NCBI RefSeq assembly: GCF_000265365.1
Contig: NC_018011.1
Location: 1,364,001 to 1,428,000 of the forward strand
Direction: 5' to 3'
From: Alistipes finegoldii DSM 17242
GTDB lineage: Bacteria; Bacteroidota; Bacteroidia; Bacteroidales; Rikenellaceae
Length of the DNA stretch: 64,000 nt
The translations under genes and the position numbers were made by a program. Positions 24,131 to 32,481 of this stretch are shown in pieces (position 1 is the first letter of the stretch; each line of letters opens with the position of its first letter). Under the pieces are notes generated by a model. It did not search any database. It had not been told where the DNA came from and saw only the letters and a program-made list of their open reading frames with translations.

Positions 24131-26161
24131 ATGAAAAGATACATAGCAACACTCTTGCTCCTTGCCGCCTGCGCTTCGGTGCAGGCCCGCGAGGTATTTC
24201 CGCTCAACGAAGGATGGCGTTTCTTCTTCAAGTCGGAGAACAGCAGCGACAACGCCCGGCACGTAACCCTGCCCCACACATGGAATACCGACACGGGAGC
24301 CTGCGGTTATTTCCTCGAAACGACAGCCAATTATCAGAACGACATGTACGTACCCGCCGAATGGGCATCGAAACGGTTGTTCGTGAAGTTCTACGGCGTG
24401 CAGAACGTCGCCGACCTCTTCGTGAACGGCTATCATGTCGGCGCACACCGCGGCGGGTCCACGGCCTTCACCTTCGAAATCACCGACAAGATACGCTTCG
24501 GCGAGGACAATGCGCTGCTGGTCGTGGTGAGCAACAACAGCCGCGACGACGTGCTCCCCGCTTCGACCGACATGAATCTTTACGGCGGCATCTACCGCGA
24601 AGCGGAGCTGATCCTGACCGGAAAGACGGCCGTTTCACCGCTCCACCTCGGTTCGGAGGGCGTACTCGTGCGCCAGAATTCGGTCACCAGCGCGCTGGTC
24701 GAAGGCGAGGCGGAGATATATCTCACCTCGGCGGGCGAAAGCACCTGCATGCTGACGCTCGACATCACGGCCCCGGACGGACGCAAAGTCTTCACCAAAC
24801 GGCAGAAAACCCGTCTCGACGGCAGACCCGTCGTCATCCCCTTCTCGATCGCCGATCCGCAGTTGTGGAGCCCCTCCTCTCCGGCGCTCTACCGGGTAAC
24901 GGCCAGCATCGGCGAAGAGACCGTAACGGACAGCGTGACGGTACGCACGGGTTTCCGGAACATTCAGGTAACCACGGCGGGCGGCCTTACGATCAACGGC
25001 GAGCGCATTCCGGTTCATGGCGTGACGCTCTACCACGACAACGCCATTTCGGGCGGCGCGGTTCTGGCGCAGGATTACGACGCCGACCTGCAGCAGATCC
25101 GCGATCTGGGAGCCAACGCCCTGCGTTCGGCCGTCATGCCCCACGCGCAGTATCTCTACGACCGCTGCGACGAGCAGGGCCTGCTGGTCTGGGTAGACTC
25201 TCCGCTGCACCGCTCCTCGTTTCTGGGAGACGTGGCCTACTTCGCCACGCCGCAGTTCGAGCAGAACGGCATACAGCAGCTGCAGGAGATCATCGCCCAG
25301 AACTACAACCACCCTTCGGTGGTGATGTGGGGCATCTTCTCGCGGCTCTGGATGCGCGGCGACGACGTGACGCCCTACCTGCGCCGGCTCAACGACACGG
25401 CGCACGCAATGGACCGTTCGCGTCCGACGGTGGCGTGCAGCGACCAGAACGGTGGCCTCAACTTTATCACCGACCTGATCGTCTGGCGGCAGGACGTCGG
25501 CTGGCGCAAAGGCTCGACCGACGACGTGGCCGTATGGCGCAACCAGCTGCAGAAGAACTGGTCCAACCTCCGTTCGGGCGTATGTTACGGAGGCAGCGGC
25601 TTCATCGGCCACAAGAGCTACACGGCGCAGACCGCACCCCGCTCGAACTGGATGCCCGAAGAGCGCCAGACGCGCTTCCACGAGGAATACGTGAAGAACC
25701 TGCAGAACGATTCGCTCTTCTGGGGTACGTGGATCAACAACATGTTCGATTACGGTTCGGCGCGCCGTCCCTACGGCATCAACGGCGAGGGGCTGGTGAC
25801 GATCGACCGCCGCGAGCGCAAGGACGCATACTACTTATACAGGGCTTTGTGGAACGAACGGAAGCCGACGCTGCATATCGTCGACAAGCGGCGCAGCCTG
25901 CGCGACCGCAACCGGCAGGCGTTCAGCGTCTATTCGTCGGTCGGAGCGCCTACGCTGTTCGTGGGCGCAGACACCGTGGCAATGACCCAATACGCCGCCT
26001 GCCAGTACCGTTCCGACTCGGTGGAAATACAGGGTATCGTGCAGGTGAAAGCAGTGGCCGGGGAGCAGTGCGACAGCGTAACGCTCAGAGTCGGCAACGT
26101 GCTAAAACCGAAGCGGCAGCCGGTCCCTCGGCGAACAGCAGGTCCGCAACAGACAAATTAG
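24131..26161 (+). CDS. Glycoside hydrolase family 2-like protein, catalytic residues missing
   Basis: The 676-residue secreted protein (signal peptide ending about residue 20, ASVQA) has the GH2 order. A jelly-roll domain (LPHTWN, about 45-190) is followed by an Ig-like domain (ending RTGFRNIQV) and a TIM barrel beginning INGERIPVHGVTLYHDNA. The family's acid/base motif (WSLGNE-like after HPSVVMW) reads WGIFSR, with Ser 404 and Arg 405 where Asn-Glu is expected. The nucleophile segment (SEYG-like) reads VCYGGSG, with C485 in place of Glu. Strands around both sites are otherwise well conserved. It probably binds a glycan without hydrolysing it, or acts by an altered mechanism. The 3' end overlaps wbqC by 77 bases on the opposite strand. 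Confidence 0.82.
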   Translation: MKRYIATLLLLAACASVQAREVFPLNEGWRFFFKSENSSDNARHVTLPHTWNTDTGACGYFLETTANYQNDMYVPAEWASKRLFVKFYGVQNVADLFVNGYHVGAHRGGSTAFTFEITDKIRFGEDNALLVVVSNNSRDDVLPASTDMNLYGGIYREAELILTGKTAVSPLHLGSEGVLVRQNSVTSALVEGEAEIYLTSAGESTCMLTLDITAPDGRKVFTKRQKTRLDGRPVVIPFSIADPQLWSPSSPALYRVTASIGEETVTDSVTVRTGFRNIQVTTAGGLTINGERIPVHGVTLYHDNAISGGAVLAQDYDADLQQIRDLGANALRSAVMPHAQYLYDRCDEQGLLVWVDSPLHRSSFLGDVAYFATPQFEQNGIQQLQEIIAQNYNHPSVVMWGIFSRLWMRGDDVTPYLRRLNDTAHAMDRSRPTVACSDQNGGLNFITDLIVWRQDVGWRKGSTDDVAVWRNQLQKNWSNLRSGVCYGGSGFIGHKSYTAQTAPRSNWMPEERQTRFHEEYVKNLQNDSLFWGTWINNMFDYGSARRPYGINGEGLVTIDRRERKDAYYLYRALWNERKPTLHIVDKRRSLRDRNRQAFSVYSSVGAPTLFVGADTVAMTQYAACQYRSDSVEIQGIVQVKAVAGEQCDSVTLRVGNVLKPKRQPVPRRTAGPQQTN

Positions 26162-26687
26162 GCTGGAAAGGCATGCGGTCGGAAAAGACCTGCACATAGG
26201 TTTCGGCGATAAACGCCGGACCCTCTTTTTTGCGCTTGGGACGCAGGTCGAGGTCCCCGGCGGCGGCATCGACATAGCTCTCGGAAAAGTCCGGCATCGG
26301 GACATGCGTCAGCGAACAGAGCAGTTCGAGCAGTCCGCGGTTGTAATCGGCCAGAAATCCGTACTCCCGGCGGTAGAAAGGCTCGAAATATTCGGCGTAG
26401 AAATCAAAATAGGGCGATCCCTTGTACGAAGCGACCAGCGCGCCCCAATGCTGATGCTGCCAGCGTTTCGAATAGTCGATCCGCACATCGCGCACCGGCT
26501 GGCGGGGCCGGTTGGCATTGCGCACATGCACCGTCAGCTCCATCACGCCGTCGGTGGCGAGGATGCGGGCGCGGTTGCGCTCCGAACGCTTCACGAAGTG
26601 TTCGCCCAGATCGACGACGCACCCTCCGCGCAGCAGGTGCGCGAAGTACTCGACCGAGGGGAGGTATGCCAAGGGCAGAACGGTCAT
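26085..26687 (-). CDS. WbqC family protein
   Basis: The 200-residue protein starts MTVLPLAYLPSVEYFAHL and contains family segments: HFVKRSERNRARI, VRIDYSKRWQHQHWGALVASY and SPYFDFYAEYFEPFY. WbqC-like proteins occur in polysaccharide loci and scattered in Bacteroidetes genomes; the activity is not defined, though an acyl- or aminotransferase-linked role has been proposed. It overlaps the start of its upstream neighbour's stop by 4 bases (ATGA with ispG), so it is translationally coupled to ispG. Its 3' end overlaps the convergent GH2 gene. Confidence 0.75.
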   Translation of the reverse strand: MTVLPLAYLPSVEYFAHLLRGGCVVDLGEHFVKRSERNRARILATDGVMELTVHVRNANRPRQPVRDVRIDYSKRWQHQHWGALVASYKGSPYFDFYAEYFEPFYRREYGFLADYNRGLLELLCSLTHVPMPDFSESYVDAAAGDLDLRPKRKKEGPAFIAETYVQVFSDRMPFQPNLSVADLLFAEGPAAASVLARCRL

Positions 26688-28165
26688 GGCTCCACCCAGT
26701 CGCCGTTGTCCCGGATCAGTTCGACGAGCCGGTCGAGCGCCTCCTCCTGCGGTATGTTGCGCTCGACGACCGTACGGCCCTTGTAGAGCGTGATGCGCCC
26801 CGGAGCAGCGCCCACGTAGCCGTAATCGGCGTCGGCCATCTCGCCGGGACCGTTCACGATACAGCCCATGACGCCGATCTTGAGGTTTTTCAGATGCGAC
26901 GTGCGCGACTTGACGGCGGCGAGGGTCTTCTCGATGTCGTAAAGCGTGCGGCCGCAGCTCGGACAGGCGATATATTCGGTGTGCGAGAAGCGCACGCGCG
27001 CCGCCTGCAGGATCATCAGCTCGATATTGCGGATCTCTTCCTCCGCGAAGCCCGGCGCGTCGATCCAGATGCCGTCGGCCAGCCCGTCGAGAAACAGCAC
27101 GCCCAGATCGGCGGCGGCCTTGACAGCTAGCGTCTCCGGCGAAGTCTCCCCGTAACGGCGTTTGACCACGACGGGCCGGGGCGTGTCGAGGTTCAGGATC
27201 GCAGCCCGCAGTTCGGCCGTCGGATTCTCCGACACGGCTTCGATCACGCAAAAGCCCTCCAGCGGCTCGGTGTGGACGACCGGCACCGCGACGTTCGTAC
27301 GGCGGCGGTATTCGGTCGGCGAATAGCGTTCGGGATGCAGTACGGGGAATTTGCCCGGCCGCCGGGCGAAATGCTTCACCAGCAGTTCGGCGACGGGGAT
27401 TTCGTTTTCGGGCGCTTCGGTCAGCGAAACGCGGATCGTATCGCCGATGCCGTCGGCCATCAGCGCCCCGATGCCCACGGCGCTCTTGATGCGCCCCTCG
27501 ATGCCGTTTCCGGCCTCGGTAACGCCCAGATGAATCGGATAGTGCATATCTTCGGCGTCCATCGCTTCGACCAAGAGACGATAGGCGGCGACCATGACCC
27601 GCGTATTGCTCGACTTCATCGACACGACGACCTGATCGAACCCCTGCGCCTTGCAGACCCGCAGAAACTCCATCGCCGAGACGACCATGCCCTGCGGCGT
27701 ATCGCCCCAGCGGTCGAAAACGCGCTTCGAGAGCGACCCGTGATTGACACCGATGCGCAGTGCGACGCCCCGCTCGCGGCATTGGGCGATCAGCGCCTCC
27801 AGCTCGCCGTGATCCGTACGGTAATTGCCCGGATTGATGCGCACCTTGTCGACATATTTCGCGGCGATGGCGGCGACCTCCGGCACGAAGTGGATGTCGG
27901 CGACGATCGCCGTGTCGAAACCGTCCTCACGCACTCTCCGTACAATGTTTGCGAGGTTCTCGCCCTCGCGGCGGCCCTGCGCCGTGAGACGCACGATCCC
28001 GCCTCCGGCACGGTCGATCCGCTCGATCTGGGCCGCGCAGGCTTCGGTATCGTTGGTGTCGGTATTGGTCATCGACTGTACGGCGACAGGATGCCCGCCG
28101 CCGATCACGACCCGCCCGATGCGCACTTCGCCGCTCGGACGGCGGCTGTATTCCGAAAGATTCAT
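26684..28165 (-). CDS. ispG: 4-hydroxy-3-methylbut-2-enyl diphosphate synthase (flavodoxin/ferredoxin)
   Basis: IspG converts MEcPP to HMBPP in the non-mevalonate isoprenoid pathway with a [4Fe-4S] cluster. The 493-residue protein has the N-terminal TIM barrel (GGGHPVAVQSMTNTDTND, INPGNYR, GVNHGSLS) and the C-terminal iron-sulphur domain (ACPSCGRTLYDIE and GCIVNGPGEM, three Cys ligands). The middle domain typical of Bacteroidetes and chlamydial IspG is present but short, since these proteins usually exceed 600 residues. A TATCTTTG box (28358-28351, minus strand) may be its -7 element. Confidence 0.93.
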   Translation of the reverse strand: MNLSEYSRRPSGEVRIGRVVIGGGHPVAVQSMTNTDTNDTEACAAQIERIDRAGGGIVRLTAQGRREGENLANIVRRVREDGFDTAIVADIHFVPEVAAIAAKYVDKVRINPGNYRTDHGELEALIAQCRERGVALRIGVNHGSLSKRVFDRWGDTPQGMVVSAMEFLRVCKAQGFDQVVVSMKSSNTRVMVAAYRLLVEAMDAEDMHYPIHLGVTEAGNGIEGRIKSAVGIGALMADGIGDTIRVSLTEAPENEIPVAELLVKHFARRPGKFPVLHPERYSPTEYRRRTNVAVPVVHTEPLEGFCVIEAVSENPTAELRAAILNLDTPRPVVVKRRYGETSPETLAVKAAADLGVLFLDGLADGIWIDAPGFAEEEIRNIELMILQAARVRFSHTEYIACPSCGRTLYDIEKTLAAVKSRTSHLKNLKIGVMGCIVNGPGEMADADYGYVGAAPGRITLYKGRTVVERNIPQEEALDRLVELIRDNGDWVEP

Positions 28166-28560
28166 AATCGTTCACGCTTGCAACGCAGCGGACCGCACCG
28201 TCCCGTCGCAGCGCCGGATTGCTCCGAATACTGCCGGGACACGGCCTGTCCGTGCGAAAATATCTTTGACAAAGACAGTGCAAGTCGAGCGCAGAGCCGA
28301 AAATCGGCTATGCCGAGACGCCGCCTGTCTAAGCCGGAGTTTATCTTCGGCAAAGATAACACACAATTTTGCGAACTGCGAATAATTCGCTATATTTCGA
28401 AGAATCCCCAATCCTGCGCACCATGAAACCCACCCTCCGGAAACGTCTTTCCTACCTCCTGCTGGCGCTGCTGGACTTCGCATCCGCCTGCGACAGGGAG
28501 CCGGTGGATCGAAACAGCGCCGGAAATAGTATCTTTGCTGCCGAAATACAACCTGTCATC
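28166..28560. other. Divergent intergenic region ispG / metallo-beta-lactamase
   Basis: It holds -7-like boxes for ispG (28351-28358, minus strand) and for the lactamase gene (TATCTTTG 28530-28537, plus strand). From ATG 28423 an in-frame extension encodes a second lipoprotein-like leader (LLLALLDFASAC) before the chosen start at 28561. Otherwise no gene is seen. Confidence 0.5.
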
Positions 28561-29337
28561 ATGCCCAAAAACATGTCCGCACTCCGACCTTTCCTCTTTG
28601 CACTGCTGCTCGCGGCGACGGCAGCGGCCTGCACGTTCCGACGCATCGACATCGGAAACGACATAACCGTCCAACGCCTTGCCGAAGGCATCTATCTCTA
28701 CACGGCCGTCGATGAGATCGAGGGCTACGGTCCCGTGCCGTCGAACGGCGTTCTGATCGTACGCGAGGGCGAAGCCGTCCTGCTCGACACCCCCGTCGGC
28801 GATGCGCAGACCAAGACGCTGACCGACTGGGCGGCCGAAACGCTCCGCGCCTGCGTCACGACGTTCGTGCCCAACCACTGGCACAGCGACTGCATGGGCG
28901 GGCTGGGCTATCTCAAAACGCTGGGCGTGAAGTCCTATGCCCACCGCCTCACCCACAGCATCGCGCAAAGGGAGGGCAAGCCCGTTCCCGACATCGGTTT
29001 CGGCGACTCGCTGCGGCTCGACCTGCACGGCACGGAGATTAGGTGCTATTATTTCGGCGGCGGACACAGCGAGGACAACATCGCCGTATGGATTCCGTCG
29101 GCAAAACTGCTTTTCGCGGGCTGCATGGTCAAGGAGATGGCGGCGCAGAACGCGGGCAACCTCTCGGACGCCGTCCCGGCAGCGTGGCCCGCGACGCTGG
29201 ACAGCCTGCTCGTGCGGTTCCCCGACGCGCGGATCGTCGTGCCGGGGCACGGCGCCCCCGGCGGACCCGAACTGATCCGCCACACCAAAGCGCTGCTCTC
29301 CGAAGCAGCTTCAACAGACAATCGGCGGAAAGAATAA
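28561..29337 (+). CDS. Subclass B1 metallo-beta-lactamase
   Basis: The 258-residue protein has a lipoprotein-type signal (LLLAATAAAC). All B1 zinc ligands are present: H106, H108 and D110 in NHWHSDCMGG, H169 in GGGHSEDN, C188 in LFAGCMVKE, and H230 in VPGHG. The Cys ligand marks subclass B1, the group of CcrA and Bla2. It would hydrolyse beta-lactams, including carbapenems, in the periplasm or at the membrane; substrate range cannot be read from sequence. ATG 28561 is chosen because a signal follows at once. The open frame extends upstream to ATG 28423 with a second possible signal. No mobile element is adjacent, so it is probably chromosomal and intrinsic. Confidence 0.88.
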   Translation: MPKNMSALRPFLFALLLAATAAACTFRRIDIGNDITVQRLAEGIYLYTAVDEIEGYGPVPSNGVLIVREGEAVLLDTPVGDAQTKTLTDWAAETLRACVTTFVPNHWHSDCMGGLGYLKTLGVKSYAHRLTHSIAQREGKPVPDIGFGDSLRLDLHGTEIRCYYFGGGHSEDNIAVWIPSAKLLFAGCMVKEMAAQNAGNLSDAVPAAWPATLDSLLVRFPDARIVVPGHGAPGGPELIRHTKALLSEAASTDNRRKE

Positions 29338-29394
29338 AGGAAAACACTGCGGGGATTATCCGTTTTTTCGCATATTTTCGGAATATCGGATGCG

Positions 29395-29412
29395 TTTCGG
29401 ACTTGTCCGAAA
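29395..29412. promoter_or_regulatory. Palindrome TTTCGGAC-TT-GTCCGAAA upstream of recG
   Basis: Eight-base perfect arms with a 2-base centre, 45 bases before the recG start codon. The half-site is the same as in the AraC promoter and pnp-downstream repeats, but the spacing is much shorter. Confidence 0.5.
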
Positions 29413-29456
29413 ATAAATTTTTCGTTTTGTCGCCCGACTTTCATTATATTTGTCGT

Positions 29457-31565
29457 GTGGAGTATCTGGACAACGATATAAAATACGTAGGCGGCGTCGG
29501 CGAAGCGCGCGCCCGGCTTCTGGACAAGGAGCTGGGCATCCGCACGCTGGGCGACATGCTGAGCCACTATCCGTTCCGCTACATCGACCGCACGAAAGTC
29601 TACCGCATCGCCGAAATCACCGAGGGCGCGCCCACGCTCCTGCAGTTCCGCGCCCGCATAACGGGGGTGGCCTATGCCGGTACGGGGCGTAAAAAACGCT
29701 TCACGGCCTACGTACAGGACCCGACGGGATCGGCCGAACTGGTGTGGTTTCAGGGCATCAAATGGATCGAAAAACGCGTCGAAGTCGGACGCGAGTACCT
29801 CATCTTCGGACGTCCGTCGTTCTACCGCGGACTTCTGTCGATGGCGCATCCCGAACTGGAGACCATGGAGCAGGCCCTTTCGCGCAAGGCCGAAAGCGGC
29901 ATGCAGGGCATCTATCCCTCGACCGAGAAACTCTCGAACGTGCTCGGCGCCAAAGGCATGTACCAGATCATCTGCAACACATGGGCGCTGGTCAAGGACC
30001 ATATCACGGACTGCATGCCCGAAGCGGTGCGCGCCCGCTACGGACTGATCCCGCTGCGCGACGCCTACTACAACATCCACTTCCCGCAGTCGGCCGAAAT
30101 GCTCAGGCAGGCGCAGTACCGGCTCAAGTTCGACGAACTGCTGGGCATCCAGCTCAACGTCCAGTCGCGCCGCACGGAACGTCTGTCGAAGAACAACGGC
30201 TTTCTGTTCATGAAGGTCGGCGGGGTCTTCAACACCTTCTACAACGAAAAGCTCCCCTTCCCGCTCACCGGCGCGCAGAAGCGCGTCGTCAAGGAGATCC
30301 GTCAGGACACCGTGACGGGATTCCAGATGAACCGGCTGCTGCAGGGCGACGTGGGTAGCGGCAAGACCCTCGTGGCGCTGATGTCGATGCTGCTGGCCGT
30401 GGACAACGGCTTTCAGGCCTGCATGATGGCCCCGACCGAAATCCTCGCCCGCCAGCACTTCGCGACGATCACGCGCATGCTCGAAGGCATGGACGTGAAG
30501 ACGGCGGTCCTGACCGGATCGTCGAAGGTCAAGGAGCGCCGGCTGGCGCTCGAAGGGATCGCGTCGGGCGAAGTGGACATCCTCATCGGCACGCACGCCC
30601 TGATCGAAGACCGGGTGCAGTTCGCCAACCTCGGATTCGTGGTGATCGACGAACAGCACCGCTTCGGCGTGGAGCAGCGCGCCCGGCTCTGGACCAAGAA
30701 CGAACAGCCGCCCCATATCCTCGTGATGACCGCCACACCGATTCCCCGCACGCTGGCCATGACCCTGTACGGCGATCTGGACGTCTCGGTGATCGACGAG
30801 CTGCCCCCCGGACGCCGTCCGATCAAGACCGTACATTACACCGATGCGGCGCGCCTGCGCCTGTTCGGATTCATGAAGCAGGAGATCGCCAAAGGACGGC
30901 AGGTGTACGTGGTCTATCCGCTCATCAAGGAGTCCGAGGCGATGGACTACAAGGATCTGACGGACGGTTACGAAGCCATCTCACGCGATTTCCCGCTGCC
31001 CGATTACGTCACCACGATCTGCCACGGCAAGATGAAGCCCGCCGACAAGGAGGAGTCGATGCGCCAGTTCAAGTCGGGCGAAGCCGACATCATGGTCGCC
31101 ACATCGGTCATCGAAGTCGGCGTGGACGTGCCCAACGCCACGGTGATGGTCATCGAGTCGGCCGAGCGGTTCGGACTCTCGCAGCTGCACCAGCTGCGCG
31201 GACGCGTGGGCCGCGGCGGCGAACAGTCCTACTGCATCCTCATGTCGGGCGAAAAGCTCTCGAAGGAGTCACGGGCGCGCCTGCAGGCCATGTGCGAGAC
31301 CAACGACGGCTTCCGACTGGCGGAACTCGACCTCAAGCTGCGGGGCGCCGGAGACATCAACGGCACGCTCCAGAGCGGCATGGCATTTGATCTGAAAATC
31401 GCCAATCCCACGCTCGACGTGCAGATACTCACCGTCTCGCGCGAAGCGGCGGCGGCCATCCTGACCGCCGACCGCGATCTCTCGCTCCCGGAACACCGCG
31501 GACTGCAGGAGCTGAGGCGGAAGTATTCGGGACAAGAAGAGATTGATTTTTCCATGATTTCGTAA
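29457..31565 (+). CDS. recG: ATP-dependent DNA helicase RecG
   Basis: RecG remodels stalled forks and Holliday junctions. The 702-residue protein has the N-terminal wedge (KYVGGVGEARARLL; FTAYVQDPTGSAELVWFQG). The helicase motifs follow: I (GDVGSGKT), Ia (APTEILARQH), II (DEQH), III (MTATPIPRTLAM), IV-V (VATSVIEVGVDVPNA) and VI (QLRGRVGRG), and the family TRG-like element (RLAELDLKLRGAGDI). GTG 29457 is chosen; it follows a TATATTTG box (29445-29452) by only 5 bases, so the mRNA may be leaderless. Upstream in-frame codons lack a better start. Confidence 0.95.
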   Translation: MEYLDNDIKYVGGVGEARARLLDKELGIRTLGDMLSHYPFRYIDRTKVYRIAEITEGAPTLLQFRARITGVAYAGTGRKKRFTAYVQDPTGSAELVWFQGIKWIEKRVEVGREYLIFGRPSFYRGLLSMAHPELETMEQALSRKAESGMQGIYPSTEKLSNVLGAKGMYQIICNTWALVKDHITDCMPEAVRARYGLIPLRDAYYNIHFPQSAEMLRQAQYRLKFDELLGIQLNVQSRRTERLSKNNGFLFMKVGGVFNTFYNEKLPFPLTGAQKRVVKEIRQDTVTGFQMNRLLQGDVGSGKTLVALMSMLLAVDNGFQACMMAPTEILARQHFATITRMLEGMDVKTAVLTGSSKVKERRLALEGIASGEVDILIGTHALIEDRVQFANLGFVVIDEQHRFGVEQRARLWTKNEQPPHILVMTATPIPRTLAMTLYGDLDVSVIDELPPGRRPIKTVHYTDAARLRLFGFMKQEIAKGRQVYVVYPLIKESEAMDYKDLTDGYEAISRDFPLPDYVTTICHGKMKPADKEESMRQFKSGEADIMVATSVIEVGVDVPNATVMVIESAERFGLSQLHQLRGRVGRGGEQSYCILMSGEKLSKESRARLQAMCETNDGFRLAELDLKLRGAGDINGTLQSGMAFDLKIANPTLDVQILTVSREAAAAILTADRDLSLPEHRGLQELRRKYSGQEEIDFSMIS

Positions 31566-31607
31566 TATTTCAAAACCACCGAACGTTTATCCTAAAAAAC
31601 CCTGTCC

Positions 31608-32405
31608 ATGAAACGATTGCTTATCACGATACTATTCCTTTCGGCCGTCCTGCCCCTCCCGGCCCAGCTCTACCATCCGGGCGAGCAGCTCTTCTACCGC
31701 GTGAGCTACAAGGCCAAGATGTTCCCTAACACCGAGGTCGGCGCCGTGGAGGTCAAGACCAGCGACAGCGAAATCGCCGGCCGCAAATACTACAAGGTCG
31801 AGGGCATCGGCCGCACGCTGCCCACCTACCGCTGGTTCTTCAACCTCGAAGACATCTACACGGTATGGATCGACCCGGAGACAAAGCGCCCCGTACGTTT
31901 CGAAAGCGACCTGCACGAAGGCGACTATACGTTCCAGAGCTACTACAACTACGACTGGGAGAACAATCAGGTCTTCACCCGCTGGCGCCGCCGCCAGAAA
32001 CCCTATCAGGAGAAAACCATGCCGCTGACGCCCGAAAGCATGGACGCCATCGCGCTCTTCTTCACCATGCGCGGATCCGACGCCGACAGCTTCAAGCCCG
32101 GCGAGCCGGCGACGCTCCAGATGGTGCTTCAGGACACGATCCGGCACCTGAGCTACCGCTTCATCAACCGCGAGACAAAGAAAATCCGCAACATGGGCAA
32201 ATTCAAGACCCTGAAGTTCGAATGCCAGCTGGGCACCACCGAAGGATTCTCGTTTACCGACGGCACGGTCTTCACGCTCTGGATCTCGGACGACGAGAAC
32301 AAAATCCCGCTTTACATCGAATCGCCCGTGCGCGTGGGCAGCATCAACGCCTATATTTCGGGCTACAAAGGGCTTAAATACCCGATGACGAGCCTGATAA
32401 AATAA
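31608..32405 (+). CDS. DUF3108 family exported protein
   Basis: The 265-residue protein has a signal peptide (MKRLLITILFLSAVLPLPAQ) followed by a beta-rich domain typical of DUF3108 (GEQLFYRVSYK, YKVEGIGRTLP, AIALFFTMRG, and IPLYIESPVRVGSI near the end). These Bacteroidetes proteins are predicted periplasmic and of unknown function. It lies 42 bases after recG and may share its transcript. Confidence 0.78.
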   Translation: MKRLLITILFLSAVLPLPAQLYHPGEQLFYRVSYKAKMFPNTEVGAVEVKTSDSEIAGRKYYKVEGIGRTLPTYRWFFNLEDIYTVWIDPETKRPVRFESDLHEGDYTFQSYYNYDWENNQVFTRWRRRQKPYQEKTMPLTPESMDAIALFFTMRGSDADSFKPGEPATLQMVLQDTIRHLSYRFINRETKKIRNMGKFKTLKFECQLGTTEGFSFTDGTVFTLWISDDENKIPLYIESPVRVGSINAYISGYKGLKYPMTSLIK

Positions 32406-32481
32406 AAATTTTATATCTTTGCAGAAACGAAAGTTACCCCGGCAACATCAAATTAATCCTATTTCCGAAAAACCAGCTTTT

